Below are positions 9,018 to 18,064 of a stretch of DNA of 64,000 nucleotides, piece after piece. The stretch is from Micromonospora ferruginea (GTDB lineage Bacteria; Actinomycetota; Actinomycetes; Mycobacteriales; Micromonosporaceae), in assembly GCF_013694245.2 (NCBI RefSeq), contig NZ_CP059322.2:1484001-1548000 (forward strand), given 5' to 3'. Each line of letters opens with the position of its first letter. Position 1 is the first letter of the stretch. The notes beneath the pieces are model-generated. The model worked only from the letters and a program-made list of their open reading frames with translations. It ran no database searches and had not been told where the DNA came from. Both the position numbers and the translations under genes were made by a program.

Positions 9018-9479
9018 CATCGCGGCGATCCGCCGGGCCGCCTCCCGGGCCGGCGCCGGCAGTCGCGGTCCGACCCCGGCGAGATCGCCGACCAGGTACG
9101 CGGCCAGCGCGAACAGCGGCCCCGGCGCGGCGTCCAGGGCCGACGCGCAGGTGTGGCGCACCAGCGCGGCGCGCCGGAACCGGCCGTCCCAGCCCCGATC
9201 CGCCCCGATCCACCGGTCCAGGTCGGCGACGGCCGCCCGCAGCGCCACCACCTCGGCCGACCAGGCCCGGTCCACCCGCCCCAACCGCGCGCGACGGGTC
9301 GCCACCAGGCGCTGCCGGCGCTGCTCGGCGGCCTGCCGGCTGCTCAGCCCCAGGGCGTCGGCGATCTGCGCCCAGGTGGCGCCGTCGTGCCGGGCCCGGT
9401 CGATCAGCTCCAGCTCCCGCTCGTCCAGCCGGGCCCGGGCGGCCTCGATCTCGGTCAGGCGGGTCAGATCCAGGGCCAT
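9000..9479 (-). CDS. Small HTH DNA-binding regulator
   Basis: A 159-residue protein. An N-terminal helix pair is followed by a sigma-70 region 4-like HTH (DGATWAQIADALGLSSRQAAEQRR, about residues 31-54) and an alanine-rich helical C-terminal half that probably dimerises. Similar proteins in actinomycetes are often labelled HSP18-type regulators; I recognise the family only loosely. The gene is bracketed by two copies of the same 21-base palindrome, one abutting its start codon and one spanning its stop, so autorepression plus control of the downstream MFS gene is the likely job. There is no ribosome binding site: TAGCGT lies six bases before the ATG on the coding strand, inside the operator, suggesting a leaderless transcript. 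Confidence 0.8.
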   Translation of the reverse strand: MALDLTRLTEIEAARARLDERELELIDRARHDGATWAQIADALGLSSRQAAEQRRQRLVATRRARLGRVDRAWSAEVVALRAAVADLDRWIGADRGWDGRFRRAALVRHTCASALDAAPGPLFALAAYLVGDLAGVGPRLPAPAREAARRIAAMLSTEH

Positions 9480-9500
9480 CTGTCAACGCTACATTGACAG
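9480..9500 (-). promoter_or_regulatory. Autoregulatory operator/promoter of the HTH regulator
   Basis: Perfect inverted repeat CTGTCAA-N7-TTGACAG directly abutting the ATG at 9479. On the coding strand it contains TAGCGT six bases before the ATG, so the operator covers both the putative -10 box and the transcription start. Confidence 0.75.
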
Positions 9501-9501
9501 C

Positions 9502-10302
9502 TCAGCGGGGCGGTGCGGTGTAGAGGGCGGTCCGGCACCCGATCTCGCCCGGCTCCAACCACACCCGGTCGTAACCGGGCGCCTCGATCCGCCCGGCCGG
9601 CGTACGCACCAGCAGCAGGCAGTCCCGCTCCGCCGGCACCCCCACGGCGGCCACCAACGCGCCCTCGTGGGTCGTCGTGTCGACGGTGATCCACTCCTGC
9701 GGGAACGCCGCCCGCACCTTGCCCGCCAGCGTCTGCGGGGTGGCCGTGCGCAGCACCGCGGTGAGCCGGGCGCTCCCGTCGTCCGGCACCTTCGGCACCG
9801 GCGCGGCGCTGGGCGGTGGGGGAGCGGCCCCGGACGGGCAGTCGATCTCCCGATAGGACGTCTCCCGGTACATCCGCAGCTCGTAGCGGTAGCAGCGGGT
9901 GGCCTCACCGGCGCTGTGGCCGGTGTCGCCGAACGAGCCCGCCGAGCGTTCCGGCACGGAGGCGACGAACCGGACGTCGATGGTGGCGTGCTCGTCGCCG
10001 GAGACGCGACCTGACCAGGCCAGGGCCTCCCGGCGTACGGTCGAGCCCTCCTCCGGCGGCGCGAGCGGCCGGGCTTCGCCCAGGATCTCGGTCGCGGCGA
10101 TCGTCGCGGCGTCGCGGGGCCGGTTGCGATCCCCGAGGGCCTCGTTGAGGCTCTTCGCGTCGGCCGTCGCCGCGTCCGCCGCCAGCACGTCACCGCGATG
10201 CTCGCCGCACCCGGTCAGCGCCAGCGCGACCATCGTTGCCACGCCGGCGGCCCGCAGGCGCGCCCGCCGTCCGCTCACCCGTCTCCCGTCCACCCGCGAC
10301 AC
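9502..10302 (-). CDS. Lipoprotein of unknown function
   Basis: A 266-residue protein with a basic N-terminus, a hydrophobic stretch and a lipobox LALTGCG (Cys about residue 32), so it is probably anchored on the outer face of the membrane. The mature part has a Pro/Ala-rich break (PSGAAPPPPSAAP) that separates two halves. I do not recognise a domain. Two GTG starts compete: 10302, and 10293, three codons later. The second lies seven bases after a TAGGGT hexamer and would fit a leaderless mRNA. It is upstream of, and co-directional with, the HTH regulator, which has its own promoter. Confidence 0.75.
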   Translation of the reverse strand: MSRVDGRRVSGRRARLRAAGVATMVALALTGCGEHRGDVLAADAATADAKSLNEALGDRNRPRDAATIAATEILGEARPLAPPEEGSTVRREALAWSGRVSGDEHATIDVRFVASVPERSAGSFGDTGHSAGEATRCYRYELRMYRETSYREIDCPSGAAPPPPSAAPVPKVPDDGSARLTAVLRTATPQTLAGKVRAAFPQEWITVDTTTHEGALVAAVGVPAERDCLLLVRTPAGRIEAPGYDRVWLEPGEIGCRTALYTAPPR

Positions 10303-10324
10303 CCTACCGCCGTGCCGCCGGTAA

Positions 10325-10370
10325 GGCGGGGGCCCCGGTTAACGCATTCGGTATAGGCGGGGCCCCCGCC
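10325..10370. terminator. Long GC stem-loop downstream of the fucosidase gene
   Basis: Perfect 12-base arms (10325-10336 and 10359-10370) of GGCGGGGGCCCC type flank a 22-base loop that contains GGTTAACGCATTC. Its position between the fucosidase stop (10393) and the lipoprotein start makes it a terminator, or a dispersed palindromic element acting as one. Confidence 0.65.
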
Positions 10371-10392
10371 TAACAGGTCGACGGAGTGGTGC

Positions 10393-12375
10393 TCACACGC
10401 CGGTGATCGTCCACATCAGGTTGGTGCTGCCGTCCCAGGTCCACTGCTTGACCGGGGAACCGGAGGCCACCTGACCACCGCCGTCGAGCACCAGGCCGGT
10501 GGCCCGGTTGGCGATCCGGTAGCGCCCGCTGCCCTGGTCGGTGAGCTGCCACTGCTGGGTGTTGCCGCCGTTCCACGCCGCCTGCTGGGCGTTGGCGCCG
10601 TTGGTGGTCTGGCCGAAGCCGTCGACGACCATGCCGTTGGTCCGGTTGACGATCCGGTGGTAGCCGGTGCCCAGGTCGATGAGCTGCCACTGCAGGTTCG
10701 TGCTGCCGTCCCAGCTCCACTGCTTCAGCGCCGACCCGGAGGCGACGTTGCCGCCGCTGTCCAGCGCCAGGCCGTTGGTCACGTTGGTGATCCGCTGCCA
10801 GGTGCCGGTGCTGCCGCCCAGGGTCGGGATCGCGCCGTTGAAGGTCAGCTTGAGCACGTACGCGGGGGCGCTGAAAGGCGCCGAGGCCGAGGGCAGGGTG
10901 ATCCGCAGGCCGCCGTTGTCCTGGGTCCGCGTCGGCAGGTTGACGTAGCTGCCCGCGGTGGACCCGAGCAGTTGCACGCCGGCCAGGCTGCTCAGGTTGA
11001 TCCGGTTCGCCGCCAGGGTGGTGATGTTCACCGAGCTGCCCGGCCAGCCGAGGATCGTCGCGTACAGCACGGTGTTGGCCTTGTTGCGGGTGAACCGGAT
11101 GTCCTGCGCGGTGCCGGCGCGCGGCGTGCTGAAGGAGCCGCCGCCCATCTGGGTCGGACCCTCGCCGTAGGTGCTCCAGGCCCGGGTGGCGTAGACGGAC
11201 TCGCCGAAGCGGCGCAGGTAGTCGCCGATGCCGAGCAGGACGGTGCGCTGCCCGCTCGGGATGGTGCCGTCGGCCATCGGCGCGATGTTGAGCACCATGT
11301 TGCCGTTCTTGCTGACCCGGTCCAGCAGCGAGTGCAGCATCTGGTTGAGCGAGTAGTAGCCGATGCCCACCGTGTAGCACCAGCTCGAACTGCTGATGCT
11401 GTCGTCGGTGAGCCAGTAGGGGTCACGCCGCTCCGCCGGGCCGCCGCGCTCGTAGTCGAAGACCGAGCCGCCCCGCTCCAGGCCGTCCTTGTAGGTGGCG
11501 ACGACCTCCTTGTCCCAGGCCACCGCCCGGTTGTAGTAGTAGGCCAGGAACTTCAGCCGCTGCGCCTCGCTGATCCGGCCGAGGTTGAAGTCCTGCCAGA
11601 TCATGTCCGGCTGGGCCTGGTCGATCACCTCGCGCAGCTTGTCGTACCAGAGCTGCTCCTCCGCGGCGGTGCCGAGCTGCCCGTAGAGCTTGCGCAGGCT
11701 CGCGTCGGACTGCTGCGGCGCCCACTGGTAGAAGCCGGTGAAGTTGTACGCGTGGTGCATGGCGACCATGACCTTCATGCCCCGCGCACGGATCGCGTCG
11801 GTGTGCAGGCGGAGCAGGTCGAGCTTCGGGCCCCGGGCCACCGAGTTCCACTCGTTGACCTGGCTGTTCCACATGGAGAAGCCGTCGTGGTGCTCGGCGA
11901 CCGGGCCGGCGAACCTGGCGCCGGCGTCGGCGAAGAGCTGAGCCCACTCGTTGGGGTCGAAGGCGCCGCCGGCCGACTTCAGCCTCGGGGCGAACTGGAC
12001 GAGGTTGCCGGCCTTGTCGCGGGCCCCGTTGATGAAGTTGTGGTACGGCCAGGCCGACGGGTCGCCGTAGACGGACCGGTGGTGGTTGTTCTCGTTCGAG
12101 CCGTTGTTGTACATGTTGCGCGGGTACCACTCGTTGGCGTAGGCCGGCACGCTGAACGCGCCCCAGTGGAAGTAGATGCCGAACTTGGCGTCCTGGAACC
12201 ACTCGGGCGCGGCCGGGTGCTGGCCGACCGATGCCCAGGTCTCGGCGTAGGAGGCCGGCCCGGGGATGGCGGCGGCGGCGGGCAGTGGGCGAGCCACGCC
12301 GCCCACGGCGACGGCGGCTCCGCCCGCGCCGAGGGCGGCCAGCAGGGAACGGCGGGTGAGGTGGGGACGGGACAT
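10393..12375 (-). CDS. Secreted GH29 alpha-L-fucosidase with C-terminal ricin-type domain
   Basis: A 660-residue exocellular fucosidase. The N-terminus LTRRSLLAALGAGGAAVAVGG is a Tat-type signal (RRSLL). The GH29 barrel follows, with KFGIYFHWGAFSVPAYANEW near residue 65, VAEHHDGFSMWNS near 160 and PDMIWQDF, in which Asp262 is the likely nucleophile. A beta-sandwich segment precedes a ricin-type trefoil (about 528-660) with three Q-x-W repeats (LQWQLI, TQQWQL, LMWTIT). The trefoil probably binds plant or fungal cell-wall glycan. AAGGGA precedes the ATG. It stands alone, divergent from the GAF-ANTAR gene. No LacI-type operator like those of the later island was seen upstream, only an imperfect GACGTTAGGCGCTGTC at 12430-12445. 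Confidence 0.92.
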   Translation of the reverse strand: MSRPHLTRRSLLAALGAGGAAVAVGGVARPLPAAAAIPGPASYAETWASVGQHPAAPEWFQDAKFGIYFHWGAFSVPAYANEWYPRNMYNNGSNENNHHRSVYGDPSAWPYHNFINGARDKAGNLVQFAPRLKSAGGAFDPNEWAQLFADAGARFAGPVAEHHDGFSMWNSQVNEWNSVARGPKLDLLRLHTDAIRARGMKVMVAMHHAYNFTGFYQWAPQQSDASLRKLYGQLGTAAEEQLWYDKLREVIDQAQPDMIWQDFNLGRISEAQRLKFLAYYYNRAVAWDKEVVATYKDGLERGGSVFDYERGGPAERRDPYWLTDDSISSSSWCYTVGIGYYSLNQMLHSLLDRVSKNGNMVLNIAPMADGTIPSGQRTVLLGIGDYLRRFGESVYATRAWSTYGEGPTQMGGGSFSTPRAGTAQDIRFTRNKANTVLYATILGWPGSSVNITTLAANRINLSSLAGVQLLGSTAGSYVNLPTRTQDNGGLRITLPSASAPFSAPAYVLKLTFNGAIPTLGGSTGTWQRITNVTNGLALDSGGNVASGSALKQWSWDGSTNLQWQLIDLGTGYHRIVNRTNGMVVDGFGQTTNGANAQQAAWNGGNTQQWQLTDQGSGRYRIANRATGLVLDGGGQVASGSPVKQWTWDGSTNLMWTITGV

Positions 12376-12569
12376 GGTGATCCCTTCGGGGACGGGGTGG
12401 TGGGGTGGGGAAAGCCGGCTCAGACATCAGACGTTAGGCGCTGTCATCGGGGGACGTCAATATCCTAGGTGCGGATAGATCGATGGTCGGAAGTGCATAC
12501 GTCTTATGAATCCGCAGTCGCTGTATGTTCGCGACCGCCCCCGGATTGGACCGGCCCGAGACCGGGTAG

Positions 12570-13373
12570 GTGTCTGAGCTTCAGTGGGTTTCGATGAGCG
12601 GAGCCTTCGCGGCGGAAGCGAGGGACCCCGTGGGCGACGGAGACCGGCACGCCCGGGGCCGACCGTCGACGGCGTACGGCGGCGCCGAGCTGGACCGACT
12701 GGGCCTGGTGCTCGTCGACCTGGCCCGCGGCCTGCAGAGCGAGAAGGACGAGCGGAGCACGCTGGACGCCGTCGTCAGGGCCGCCGTCGACACCATCCCC
12801 GGCGCCGATTACGCCGCGATCTCCGAGATCAGGGGGCGGCGACGGATCTCCACCACCGCCACCACCCACCAGGTGCCGTGCGACGTCGACGAGGTGCAGT
12901 ACGACACCGACCAGGGACCCTGCCTGTCGTCGCTGTACGAGGAGACCACCGTGCGGGTGTCCGACGTCGGCGCCGACCCGCGCTGGCCGGCGTTCAGCAA
13001 GGGCGTCGCCGAGTTGGGGATCGGCAGCATGCTGTCGTTCCAGCTCTACGTCTCCGACGACAACCTCGGCGCGCTCAACCTCTACGCCGAGCGGCCCGAC
13101 GCGTTCACCGACGATTCGGAGCAGGTGGGCCTGCTGTTCGCCGCGCACGCCGCGGTCGCCATGTCCGACGCCCGGCAGATCACCCAGCTCACCCAGGCTC
13201 TCTCCACCCGGGACGTGATCGGCCAGGCCAAGGGCATCCTGATGGAACGGCACCGGGTGACCGGCGAGCAGGCGTTCCGCCTGCTCGTGCTGAGCAGCCA
13301 GCACACCAACACCAAACTGCTCGACGTGGCGCGTCACCTGGTCGAGTCGGGGGAACTCACCGCCCCACGGTGA
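12570..13373 (+). CDS. GAF-ANTAR antitermination regulator
   Basis: A 267-residue RNA-binding signal protein. A GAF domain (about residues 50-195) is followed by an ANTAR domain (about 205-262: LSTRDVIGQAKGILMERHRV, then AFRLLVLSSQ). ANTAR domains bind paired RNA hairpins to prevent termination, and the GAF domain senses an unknown ligand or redox state. The GTG at 12570 gives the longest frame; ATG 12594 is an alternative and neither has a good ribosome binding site. It is convergent with the STAS/hybrid-kinase operon (13-base gap), which suggests one signalling neighbourhood. Confidence 0.88.
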   Translation: MSELQWVSMSGAFAAEARDPVGDGDRHARGRPSTAYGGAELDRLGLVLVDLARGLQSEKDERSTLDAVVRAAVDTIPGADYAAISEIRGRRRISTTATTHQVPCDVDEVQYDTDQGPCLSSLYEETTVRVSDVGADPRWPAFSKGVAELGIGSMLSFQLYVSDDNLGALNLYAERPDAFTDDSEQVGLLFAAHAAVAMSDARQITQLTQALSTRDVIGQAKGILMERHRVTGEQAFRLLVLSSQHTNTKLLDVARHLVESGELTAPR

Positions 13374-13385
13374 ACGCCACCCGGC

Positions 13386-13685
13386 TCAGGCGCTGCGGAC
13401 CGTGGTGAGGTCGGCCAGCCCGGAGATGGTGAGCAGCGGCTCCAGCAGTGGGCTGGCGACCAGTGCGACGCGCTCGGCGTGCGGGAACAGCACGGCCAGG
13501 CCGGCGCTGTCCAGGTATTCCACCTTGGTCAGGTCCACCACGAGCGGGTCGCCGTCGGGGCGTACCGCGTCGTCCAGCGCGGCGCCGAAGTCGGCCGCGT
13601 TGCTCATGTCGATCTCACCGACCGCGGTCAGCACACGCGTGCCGTCGGGGCCGTCGCTGGTGGTCAGCGTCAGGGCCGTGCTCAT
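13386..13685 (-). CDS. STAS-domain anti-sigma factor antagonist
   Basis: A 99-residue single STAS domain of the SpoIIAA/RsbV family. The phosphorylatable serine is Ser60 in KVEYLDSAGLAVL. Such proteins bind an anti-sigma kinase when unphosphorylated and free the sigma factor. The start ATG at 13685 overlaps the stop of the upstream hybrid protein as ATGA, so the two are translationally coupled. That partner carries both a PP2C phosphatase and an RsbW-like kinase domain, so this is very probably its substrate. The cognate sigma factor is not in the window. Confidence 0.9.
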   Translation of the reverse strand: MSTALTLTTSDGPDGTRVLTAVGEIDMSNAADFGAALDDAVRPDGDPLVVDLTKVEYLDSAGLAVLFPHAERVALVASPLLEPLLTISGLADLTTVRSA

Positions 13686-16600
13686 CGGATGATCCTTGCC
13701 TGCATGTCGACGGTGGTGCCGGTGGCGCCCGGCGTCACGGTGATGCTGTCCATGAGAGCACGCATGAGCACCAGGCCACGACCCCGGCTCGGGTCGGGCG
13801 GGCGGTTCTGGTCCCGCCAGTGCCCGCTGTCGGTGACGCTCAGCCGCAACGCGTCGGCGGTCGCGGCGGCGCGCAGCCGGATCCGGCCGCCGGGGCTGTT
13901 CCGGTGGCCGTGCTCGATGGCGTTGGCGCACGCCTCACCGGCGGCCACCAGGACGTTGTAGGAGTGGGCCGGGGCCAGGCCGCACCGGTCCAGCCAGCCG
14001 CGCAACGCGGTGCGGACCTCGGCCAGGCGCGACGACTCGGCGGGGAAGTCCAGCTCCAGCGGCCCCGGGTGGCGGTAGAGGAGCAGGGCCACGTCGTCGT
14101 CGTACCCGCCGTCCGGGGTGAGCCGGTCCATCACCTCGCTGGCCAGGTCGTCGACCGGGACGGACCGGCCTTCCTGGATGGCGGCGGTGGCCCGGTCGAT
14201 GCCGGAGGTCAGCGGCTGGCGGCGGCGCTCGACGAGGCCGTCGGTGTAGAGCATGAGCGTGGCCCGGGCCGGCACCGTGGTCTCGGCCTCCGGCCGGTCC
14301 CGGCCGGTACGGACCGCGAGCGGGCGGGAACGGCCCTGGTCGAGCAGCGCCGACGTGCCGTCGGGCTGCACCACGATGGCCGGCGGGTGCCCGGCGCTGG
14401 AGTAGCGCAGCCGGCCGGTCGCCGGGTCGAGTACGCCGCAGAAGACGGTGGCGCACTGCGCGCCCGGCAGCAGCGCGGCGAACCGGTCCAGCGCCATCAG
14501 CGTCTGGGCCGGGCTGGCGTCCTGGAGCAGCAGTGCCCGGCAGGCGCTGCGGAGCTGCCCCATCACGGTCGCGGCGCGCAGGCCGTGGCCGACGCAGTCG
14601 CCGACCACGATCCCGATCCGCCCGTCCGGCAGCTCGACGGTGTCGTACCAGTCGCCGCCGACCTTGAGCGGGAGCGTGGCGGGGGCGTAGCGCACGGCGA
14701 AGCCGGCCGGCAGTTGGGCCGGACCGAGGATCGCCCGCTGCAGGGCCAGCGCGGTCTCGCGCTGCTGGTCGATCTGGTGCACGCGGTGCAGCCCCTGCGC
14801 GACGTGGCCGGCGAGCAGCGCCAGCAGGGTCTGGTCCTGCTCGGTGAAGGGCCGCTTCTCACCCAGGTCGATCCAGAGCGCCATGGTGCCGTGCGGGTGC
14901 TCCACCGCGATGCCGGCGCCGTGCGTCCGGGTCGCCACCGGCGTCAGCAGCGGTGTGTCGCGCAGCGCGACAAGCGCCTGGCGGCGCGCGTCCGGCAGCG
15001 AGTCCCAGCGCAGCAGGGGGTCGGTGGCGGTGACGTCCGGGGCGGGGGAGTCGTCGAAGACGGCGGTGAGCACGGTGGTGGCCCGCCACAGCTTGCGCAT
15101 CTCGTCCAGCACTCCGCGCAGGGCGTCGGTGAGGTCGTCCGCCTGGGACAGGCGCATGCTGAGCCCGGCCAGCGCGGTCTCGCGCTGCACCGCGTAGTGC
15201 TCGTCGGTCACGTCGCGGAACGTGCCCACGATCACCCGGCGGCCGGTGTCCGGGTCGTCGACCTGGTTGAACGCGGCCGCGATCCAGAGACGGTGGCCGT
15301 TGCGGTGGGTCACCGGCACGGTGTAGGTGCCCTGGGTCTGCCCGAGCAGCACCGAGAACGCCGCGGACACCTGCCGGTGCGCCTCCGGCTCGGCCTCCGG
15401 GTCCGGCCACCACGGCTGCACCGGCGGATAGGGCAGGCCCTCGGGCCCGTAGCCGAGGATGTCGGTGAACGCCGTGTTGATCTCGATTACCGAGCCGTCG
15501 GAGTCGCAGACGAAGAACGCCTCCTGCAACGAGTCGATCAACGCGGTGCGCCAGCGGGCGTGGTGGTTGCGCAGTCGAGCCAGCTCCACGTTCGCCCGGA
15601 CCCGGGCCAGCAGTTCGGCGGCGGGGAACGGCTTGACCAGGTAGTCGTCGGCGCCCGCCTCCAACCCCTCGATCGAGGCCTCCTGCCCGGCGCGGGCGGA
15701 CAGCAGGAGCACCGGCGTGCCGGCCGTCCGCGGGTCGGCGCGCAGCGCGGCCACCAGTCGCAGGCCGTCGAGCCGGGGCATCATCACGTCGCTGACCACC
15801 AGGTCGGGCGGGTGCGTGCGGGCCGCCTCCAGCGCCTCCTGCCCGTCGGCCACCGCCTGCACCCGGTGCCCGGCGGAGCGCAGCAGGCGGGTGAGGTACT
15901 CGCGCATGTCGGCGTTGTCGTCGGCGACCAGGACCCGGGCCGCGACCTGCCCCGGCAGGGCCGGCGCCGGCCCGTCGCCCGGCGCCGGGTCGTCCGGGAC
16001 CACCTCGGCCGCCGGATCGGTCGGCAGCCAGCGCAGCGCCTCCTGCACGAACGGCTCGGCCGCGACCGGGGCCCGACCCGCGCCGGCCGGGGCGAGGGCG
16101 TCCGCGGGCAGGTGGGCGGTGCCGAACGGCAGCCGGACGGTGAACTCAGTGCCCCGGCCCGGTGTGCTGGTGGCGGTGATGATGCCGCCGTGCAGCCCGA
16201 TCAGCTCCCTGACCAGCGCCAGGCCGATCCCGCTGCCCTCGTCGGAACGGGAGCGGGCGTTCTCGATTCGGTGGAACCGCTCGAACAACCGGGGCATCTC
16301 GTCCTCGGCGACACCGATCCCGGTGTCGGCGACCCGCAGCACGGCCTGCCCGTCCTCGGCGCGCAGCGTCACCCGGACGGTGCCGTCGAAGGTGAACTTC
16401 AACGCGTTGCTGAGCAGGTTGAGCACCACCTTCTCCCACATGGCCGGGTCGATGTGCACCGGCTCGGGCAGCGGCCGGCAGTCGACCTCGAAGGCCAGGC
16501 CGGCGCGTTCGATCGCGGAGCGGAAGACGCTGGCCAGGTCGGCGGTGACGGCGGCCAGGTCCACCGGCTGGTAGCGGGCCTGCATCCGGCCGGCCTCGAT

Positions 16601-17836
16601 GCGGGAGAAGTCGAGCAGGCTGTTGACCAGCTTGCCCAGGCGCAGCCCGTTGCGGCGGACCACCTCCAGCTCCGCGCGGACCTGCTCGTCGGCGTCGCGC
16701 AGCCGGACCCGCAGCTCGTCGACCGGACCCATGATCAGCGTCAGCGGGGTGCGGAACTCGTGGCTGATGTTGGAGAAGAAGGCGGTCTTGGCCCGGTCCA
16801 GCTCGGCCAGCTCCTCGGCCCGCCGCTGCTGGGCCTGGTAGCTGCGGGCGCTGGCGATCCCGGTCGCCACGTGCCCGGCGGTCAGCTCCACGAACCCCCG
16901 GTAGCCGTCGTCGAGCGCGCGGTAGCGGTTCAGCCCGGCCACCAGGAAGCCGTACGGCGTGCCGCCCTGCTGGCGCAGCGGCACCAGCAGCGCCTCGGTC
17001 GGCGGGTCCGGCCAGCCGCCGGTCGGCAGGTCGGCGAACCCGTCGCCGTCCAGCGGCACCAGGACCGACTCGCCCTCGGTCAGCTCGCCCGTCGGCCAGG
17101 GCGTCGTGGCGTCGTCGGGCGACAGCGTCACCGGAGCCGCCGGGTGGCCGGCGGCGACGCCGGTCGCCTCGGCGAGCCGCGCGTCGCCGTCGTCGCCGAA
17201 CAGGTACGTCAGTGTGAAGGGCAGGTCCCACGGGTTGCGCCCGAGCTGGCGCGCGGCGAAGGCGAGCGTCTCCTGCTCGGTGCGGATGACGCTCGGGTCG
17301 GAGCCGAGGTCCCGCAGCGTGGCCATCCGGCGCTCGCCGATGACCCGCTCGGTCTCCTCGCTGACCACGCAGAGCATCCCGACCAGCGTGCCGTCGTCGT
17401 CGCGCAGCGGGCTGTAGGAGAACGTGTGGTAGGTCTCCTCCCGGTAGCCGGAGCGCTCCAGGAACAGTCGCAGACCCTCGTCCCAGGTCGCCTCACCGGT
17501 GCGCAGCACGGTGTCGATGCGCGGGCCGATGTCGCCCCAGATCTCCGCCCACACCTCGTTCGCCGGCCGGCCCAGCGCCCACGGGTACTTGCGGCCGAGC
17601 GTGTCGCGCCGGTAGGCGGCGTTGCAGAAGAAGGTCAGCTCCGGCCCCCAGGCCATCCACATGGGGAAGCGGGAGGACAGCAGGATGCGTACCGCGGTCC
17701 GGAGGCTCTGCGGCCAGCCGTCCGGCGCGCCGAGCGGGTGGGCCGACCAGTCGACCCGGGCCAGGTCCGGGCCGATCTCACCGTCGACGGCGAACACGTC
17801 GGCACGTGTTCGCGGGTCGGTGCCAGCGCCGGTCAT
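13682..17836 (-). CDS. Giant hybrid: PAS-GAF-histidine kinase-receiver-PAS-GAF-PP2C-RsbW-like kinase
   Basis: A 1384-residue cytoplasmic signalling protein; no membrane segment is seen. Order of domains: PAS (about 45-160), GAF-like (about 170-345), HisKA with NISHEFRTPLT (His about 360), HATPase (about 460-570, DTGIGV and GSGIGLALV), and a receiver (about 632-750, VADDNAD and VVSDVMMPRLDG). A second PAS (about 765-885) and GAF (about 895-1040) follow, then a SpoIIE/PP2C phosphatase (about 1055-1245, GGDWYD and VVGDCVGHGL) and a C-terminal RsbW-like HATPase (about 1260-1384, GEACANAIEHGH). ATG 17836 has GGGAG upstream. The coupled STAS gene is the likely client. The protein thus joins a phosphorelay and a partner-switch in one chain. 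Confidence 0.92.
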   Translation of the reverse strand: MTGAGTDPRTRADVFAVDGEIGPDLARVDWSAHPLGAPDGWPQSLRTAVRILLSSRFPMWMAWGPELTFFCNAAYRRDTLGRKYPWALGRPANEVWAEIWGDIGPRIDTVLRTGEATWDEGLRLFLERSGYREETYHTFSYSPLRDDDGTLVGMLCVVSEETERVIGERRMATLRDLGSDPSVIRTEQETLAFAARQLGRNPWDLPFTLTYLFGDDGDARLAEATGVAAGHPAAPVTLSPDDATTPWPTGELTEGESVLVPLDGDGFADLPTGGWPDPPTEALLVPLRQQGGTPYGFLVAGLNRYRALDDGYRGFVELTAGHVATGIASARSYQAQQRRAEELAELDRAKTAFFSNISHEFRTPLTLIMGPVDELRVRLRDADEQVRAELEVVRRNGLRLGKLVNSLLDFSRIEAGRMQARYQPVDLAAVTADLASVFRSAIERAGLAFEVDCRPLPEPVHIDPAMWEKVVLNLLSNALKFTFDGTVRVTLRAEDGQAVLRVADTGIGVAEDEMPRLFERFHRIENARSRSDEGSGIGLALVRELIGLHGGIITATSTPGRGTEFTVRLPFGTAHLPADALAPAGAGRAPVAAEPFVQEALRWLPTDPAAEVVPDDPAPGDGPAPALPGQVAARVLVADDNADMREYLTRLLRSAGHRVQAVADGQEALEAARTHPPDLVVSDVMMPRLDGLRLVAALRADPRTAGTPVLLLSARAGQEASIEGLEAGADDYLVKPFPAAELLARVRANVELARLRNHHARWRTALIDSLQEAFFVCDSDGSVIEINTAFTDILGYGPEGLPYPPVQPWWPDPEAEPEAHRQVSAAFSVLLGQTQGTYTVPVTHRNGHRLWIAAAFNQVDDPDTGRRVIVGTFRDVTDEHYAVQRETALAGLSMRLSQADDLTDALRGVLDEMRKLWRATTVLTAVFDDSPAPDVTATDPLLRWDSLPDARRQALVALRDTPLLTPVATRTHGAGIAVEHPHGTMALWIDLGEKRPFTEQDQTLLALLAGHVAQGLHRVHQIDQQRETALALQRAILGPAQLPAGFAVRYAPATLPLKVGGDWYDTVELPDGRIGIVVGDCVGHGLRAATVMGQLRSACRALLLQDASPAQTLMALDRFAALLPGAQCATVFCGVLDPATGRLRYSSAGHPPAIVVQPDGTSALLDQGRSRPLAVRTGRDRPEAETTVPARATLMLYTDGLVERRRQPLTSGIDRATAAIQEGRSVPVDDLASEVMDRLTPDGGYDDDVALLLYRHPGPLELDFPAESSRLAEVRTALRGWLDRCGLAPAHSYNVLVAAGEACANAIEHGHRNSPGGRIRLRAAATADALRLSVTDSGHWRDQNRPPDPSRGRGLVLMRALMDSITVTPGATGTTVDMQARIIR

Positions 17837-18064
17837 CGCCCGAGTCTCCCTCACCGCGTCGGATCCTGCCCGTCCAGATGGCGCAGCTTCGGGGGGCAAA
17901 TGCGGGCAGAGGTGGCGTATTGCCCGCCCGATCGGCCTCCCAGCGTCGCTCTCCGCAGTGCTCTTGCCCCCGAGACGGCCATGCCATGCCGCCCCGGCGA
18001 GGTCGGAAGCGCCACAGTTCCGCCGGGCGATGCGGACACGGCCGGCGGTGGTCGAGAAACAGCG

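Noticed and set aside
12430-12445. GACGTTAGGCGCTGTC upstream of the fucosidase as a further LacI-type operator
   Set aside because: It needs an extra base in the centre and matches only one arm of the TGTTAGCGCTAACA consensus.
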